From positions 2,058,001-2,122,000 of the forward strand of contig NZ_WTZA01000001.1 of assembly GCF_009827495.1 (NCBI RefSeq): a stretch of DNA of 64,000 nucleotides, in the 5' to 3' direction. The notes under the pieces are model-generated. The model was not told the DNA's origin, searched no databases, and saw nothing but the letters and a program-made list of their open reading frames with translations. The stretch is from Tsuneonella aeria (lineage in GTDB: Bacteria > Pseudomonadota > Alphaproteobacteria > Sphingomonadales > Sphingomonadaceae). The position numbers and the translations under genes were made by a program. The number at the start of each line of letters is the position of its first letter. Within the stretch, counting starts at the first letter, position 1. Positions 61,761-64,000 of this stretch are shown piece by piece.

Positions 61761-62054
61761 TCAGTCGAAGATGTCTTCCAGCCAGCTCTTGCGCTTCTTG
61801 TAGGGCTTGCCATGGCTGCCGTGGCCGAAACCGCCATGCTGCGCACCTCCATGCTGGACATAGCTGGGGGTGGTTCGCTGCGGGGCGGCCTGGCTGGCGC
61901 TCCGCTCCACGATCTTGTCGAGTTCGCCCCGGTCCAGCCACACGCCGCGGCATTGCGGGCAATAGTCGATCTCGATCCCCTGCCGGTCGCTCATGGCAAG
62001 CGGCACGCGGCAAATCGGACATTGCATGGCGGCCACTTCGGCTTCGGTGCGCAT
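61761..62054 (-). CDS. zinc-ribbon protein (zf-TFIIB family)
   Basis: A 97-residue protein. One zinc ribbon, C-x2-C-x15-C-x2-C, lies in MQCPICRVPLAMSDRQG and DYCPQCRGVWLDRGELDKI, the zf-TFIIB signature. A His/Gly-rich linker (QHGGAQHGGFGHGSHG) leads to a basic-then-acidic tail (KKRKSWLEDIFD) typical of the family. AGGAA precedes ATG 62054. Function unknown, perhaps metal-dependent protein quality control or regulation. Confidence 0.88.
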   Translation of the reverse strand: MRTEAEVAAMQCPICRVPLAMSDRQGIEIDYCPQCRGVWLDRGELDKIVERSASQAAPQRTTPSYVQHGGAQHGGFGHGSHGKPYKKRKSWLEDIFD

Positions 62055-62162
62055 TGGACGTTCCTCTCTTTAAAAATACTTGGTTCCAGAGATGGGGCGG
62101 GCTCTCGGGCCGATCAAGCGGCACCGCTTGCGGCAACAATCCGCGCCTGCCAGACCGTATCT

Positions 62163-62792
62163 ATGATCGCACCGCTCCGCCTGATCGCCGCTCTTTTCGT
62201 TCTCGCGACCGCCGGTTGCACCACCGCGCCGGATTCGCAGACGGCACAGGACCGGTTCTGGAACGCGCTCGCCAGCCATTGCGGCAAGGCCTACGCCGGC
62301 GGCCTCATAAGCACCCAGGCGGCGGACAAGGACATGCGCGGCGCCGCGATGACGATGCACGTCCGCCGATGCGCGCCGGGCCGGATCGAGGTGCCGTTCC
62401 ACGTCCAGCGTGCCGACGGCACGTGGGATCGCAGCCGCACGTGGGTGCTCACCCGGAACGCGAATGGCGGATTGCGTCTGAAGCACGATCATCGACACGC
62501 GGATGGCGCCGCCGACGCGGTGACCATGTATGGCGGCGACACTGCCGTGCCCGGAACGGCCCAGGCGCAGGACTTCCCGGTGGACGCGGACAGCACCGCG
62601 TTGTTCACCCGCGAAGGCCTCGCAGCGTCGGTCACCAATGTGTGGCGGGTGGAGGTTGACCCGGCCGGCACGCAAGGCGCCCGGTTCGCATACCAGCTCA
62701 CCCGCCGCCCGCCGAGCGACCGGTTGTTCCGGGTGGAGTTCGACCTCACCCGTCCCGTTCCCCCGCCGCCCGCGCCATGGGGCCATCGCTAG
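62163..62792 (+). CDS. putative lipoprotein, exported hypothetical
   Basis: A 209-residue protein with a lipoprotein signal (MIAPLRLIAALFVLATAGC). The mature part contains QDRFWNALASHCGKAYAGGL and a region of histidines (LRLKHDHRHADGAADAVTMYGGD), then QDFPVDADSTALF and NVWRVEVD, all suggestive of a small beta-rich domain recurring in sphingomonads without assigned function. The C terminus is proline-rich (PVPPPPAPWGHR). It overlaps the possible upstream start of the nuclease gene. Confidence 0.7.
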   Translation: MIAPLRLIAALFVLATAGCTTAPDSQTAQDRFWNALASHCGKAYAGGLISTQAADKDMRGAAMTMHVRRCAPGRIEVPFHVQRADGTWDRSRTWVLTRNANGGLRLKHDHRHADGAADAVTMYGGDTAVPGTAQAQDFPVDADSTALFTREGLAASVTNVWRVEVDPAGTQGARFAYQLTRRPPSDRLFRVEFDLTRPVPPPPAPWGHR

Positions 62793-62809
62793 GGCTCGCC
62801 CGCGGCACG

Positions 62810-63403
62810 ATGGCAAAGCCCGTCCGTTTCCACACCGCGCGACGGCGCCGCGCGTTCTCCGCGAAGGGATACGGCATCCGGCCGGCCCGTTTCCGCCGCC
62901 GGCGGAAGACCTGGCGAGAGGTCTGGCGCACGGTCCGTCCGTGGGTTTTCGGCATCGCGTTGCTCGCAATCGCGGCGCTCCACCAGCTCGCTGGATTCTT
63001 CGAGCCGCCCAGGTTTCTCCAGTCCGCTCCGCAATCGATGGGCGGGGTGTTCACCCGCTGCGGGCCGGGCCGGGGCGCGCTTTGTGTGGTTGACGGCGAT
63101 ACCTTCAAGCGGGGCCCGGACACCTATCGCGTCACCGGAATCGATACGGCTGAGCTTAAGGCCGCCTGCCCGGCTGAGGCCCTGCAGGCGGAAGCCTCCA
63201 CCCGCGCCCTTCAGGACTGGCTGAATCGTGGCCCGTTCCAGGTCACCACCCGCATCGATGAACCAGCAGATCGCTATGGCCGCACCTTGGCGATCGTGAA
63301 GCGGGTGGGCGAGGGCGGGCGCGAGGATCGGTTGGCCGACCACATGATCCGGGAAGGCGGCGCACGCAGCTATTCCGGTGGATTCCGCGCGACCTGGTGC
63401 TGA
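62810..63403 (+). CDS. thermonuclease family protein
   Basis: About 197 residues from ATG 62810 (208 from ATG 62777). A basic N-terminal segment (RFHTARRRRAFSAKG, RRRRKTWREVWR) leads to one membrane helix (WVFGIALLAIAALHQLAGF), then a staphylococcal nuclease-like domain: CVVDGDTFKRG and RVTGIDTAELKAAC carry the catalytic Asp/Arg-region, and PADRYGRTLAIVKR the later conserved Arg. It is probably an anchored periplasmic nuclease. Start choice is uncertain because neither ATG has a good Shine-Dalgarno. Confidence 0.82.
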   Translation: MAKPVRFHTARRRRAFSAKGYGIRPARFRRRRKTWREVWRTVRPWVFGIALLAIAALHQLAGFFEPPRFLQSAPQSMGGVFTRCGPGRGALCVVDGDTFKRGPDTYRVTGIDTAELKAACPAEALQAEASTRALQDWLNRGPFQVTTRIDEPADRYGRTLAIVKRVGEGGREDRLADHMIREGGARSYSGGFRATWC

Positions 63404-63499
63404 CTAGTTCGCTTTCCGGTTGTTCTTCGCCGCCTTTGAGAACTCTTCCCGAGCAGCTCGGGACCTTCCGGGAACGGCGACGCCCACGCGCAACGGCCC

Positions 63500-63528
63500 C
63501 CGCTCCCATCGGGGAGCGGCAGTCTTTT
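63500..63528 (+). terminator. putative terminator after the thermonuclease gene
   Basis: Arms CCGCTCCC (63500-63507) and GGGAGCGG (63512-63519) with a four-base loop, followed by CAGTCTTTT. It lies about 100 bases after the nuclease stop. Confidence 0.6.
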
Positions 63529-63547
63529 CGCGACCTTGATGACCCTG

Positions 63548-63886
63548 TTATTCCTGGCCGAAGTTCTGGTTGCCTTCGCGCCGCATATTGCCCGAGTCGC
63601 GGTTCATCACATCGTCGTCTTCATTTTCGAAGCCTGGCGAGCGCTGGCGTGACCGGTCCTGCTGCTGCTGCTGCTGGGTGTCACGGTTCTCGTTGTCGAA
63701 CTCGGTGTCGGTCCCTTCGCCGAGTGGAGTCGAACGGGTCGTGGTTCCGCCCTGCTGGTCCTGCAGCGATCCGCTGCGGCCTTCGCCCTGTTCGAACTGC
63801 CCGCCGCCCTGGCTGCCGCCCATACCGACCTGTGCGAACTGGTTGGGGGCTTTGCCGGAGCTGCTGCTGTTGCTGTCCTGTGGCAT
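63548..63886 (-). CDS. low-complexity hydrophilic protein, Gln/Gly-rich
   Basis: A 112-residue disordered protein, MPQDSNSSSSGKAP, then QVGMGGSQGGGQFEQGEG and a run of six glutamines before RSRQRSPGFENEDDDVMN, ending NMRREGNQNFGQE. No Cys and no hydrophobic stretch. ATG 63886 is preferred since AGAGAGGA lies about 8 bases upstream. It resembles KGG-type or other general-stress low-complexity proteins in composition only. The CAG repeat region is a codon repeat in the gene. Confidence 0.6.
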   Translation of the reverse strand: MPQDSNSSSSGKAPNQFAQVGMGGSQGGGQFEQGEGRSGSLQDQQGGTTTRSTPLGEGTDTEFDNENRDTQQQQQQDRSRQRSPGFENEDDDVMNRDSGNMRREGNQNFGQE

Positions 63887-64000
63887 GTTGCGATCCTCTC
63901 TCATGATCGTGCGCGTTGTGGCACGTATCTTGAGAAGGCGGGGCCAGGGCAAAGGTTTCCCCCCCATGCGCCGGTTCGCCCACCGAATGCGCCGGGGTGA

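Noticed and set aside
63658..63684. CTG/CAG trinucleotide repeat
   Set aside because: It is the codon run for six glutamines in the minus-strand low-complexity gene, not a separate repeat element or CRISPR.

Overview
The window reads as chromosome from a GC-rich alphaproteobacterium of the order Sphingomonadales, most likely Erythrobacteraceae or a close relative. Support: a bacterial serine palmitoyltransferase next to its own acyl carrier protein (sphingolipid synthesis), a DivK-type response regulator, remnants of an alphaproteobacterial gene transfer agent (GTA) cluster, a Cys-poor alphaproteobacterial DksA, DUF3572, a HIG1 protein and a fused pabB-pabC. Assignment to a genus is not possible from the sequence alone.

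Layout. 1-6.6 kb: small membrane and lipoprotein genes, then a minus-strand acyl-CoA operon (acyl-CoA dehydrogenase, CaiB-type CoA transferase, thiolase, HTD2-like hydratase) ending in phenylalanine hydroxylase. 6.6-15.7 kb: two lipoproteins, recQ, an SPFH/ribbon-helix-helix/hydrolase unit behind an AT-rich palindrome, a beta-helix protein, a Zn DksA/TraR protein, psd, and a tightly overlapped xthA-ribA-GNAT operon. 16-27 kb: lolA, rpmG, pabBC-rluA-arfB, a HerA-like ATPase, an EEP hydrolase, GMC oxidoreductase, fatty acid hydroxylase, and terC with a DUF442 gene. 27-36 kb: double cold-shock protein, argD-argF-hslO, queC-MFS, sodC and an OmpA porin. 36-37.7 kb: a GTA remnant in which the start of the large terminase gene is joined by deletion to the last structural gene. 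38-41.6 kb: a sulfide/persulfide module (BigR-type repressor, rhodanese, TauE, persulfide dioxygenase). 41.6-43.6 kb: spt, acp and divK. 43.6-47 kb: a plus-strand chain of overlapping genes (DUF3572, HAD, RidA, GDPD, FemAB-like). 47-55.6 kb: dksA, PilZ, a lipoprotein binding protein, kynA, hicAB, HNH, gluQ, HIG1, cobalamin adenosyltransferase and 3-hydroxybutyryl-CoA dehydrogenase. 55.6-64 kb: mutS and maeB (divergent), and a group of small stress-like or envelope proteins.

Gene packing is dense. No gene-free stretch exceeds about 300 bases; the largest are 15743-16012, 37740-37990 and 47261-47535. Many neighbours overlap by four bases (ATGA, GTGA, TTGA, CTGA), which implies translational coupling. 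Three genes (psd, ribA, DUF3572) appear to lack any ATG, GTG or TTG at their natural start and seem to use ATC, CTG and ATT or CTG. Two regulated transcripts (hicA, bigR-like) look leaderless, with palindromic operators at their start codons. I saw no tRNA, rRNA, CRISPR array, intact insertion sequence or replication origin.
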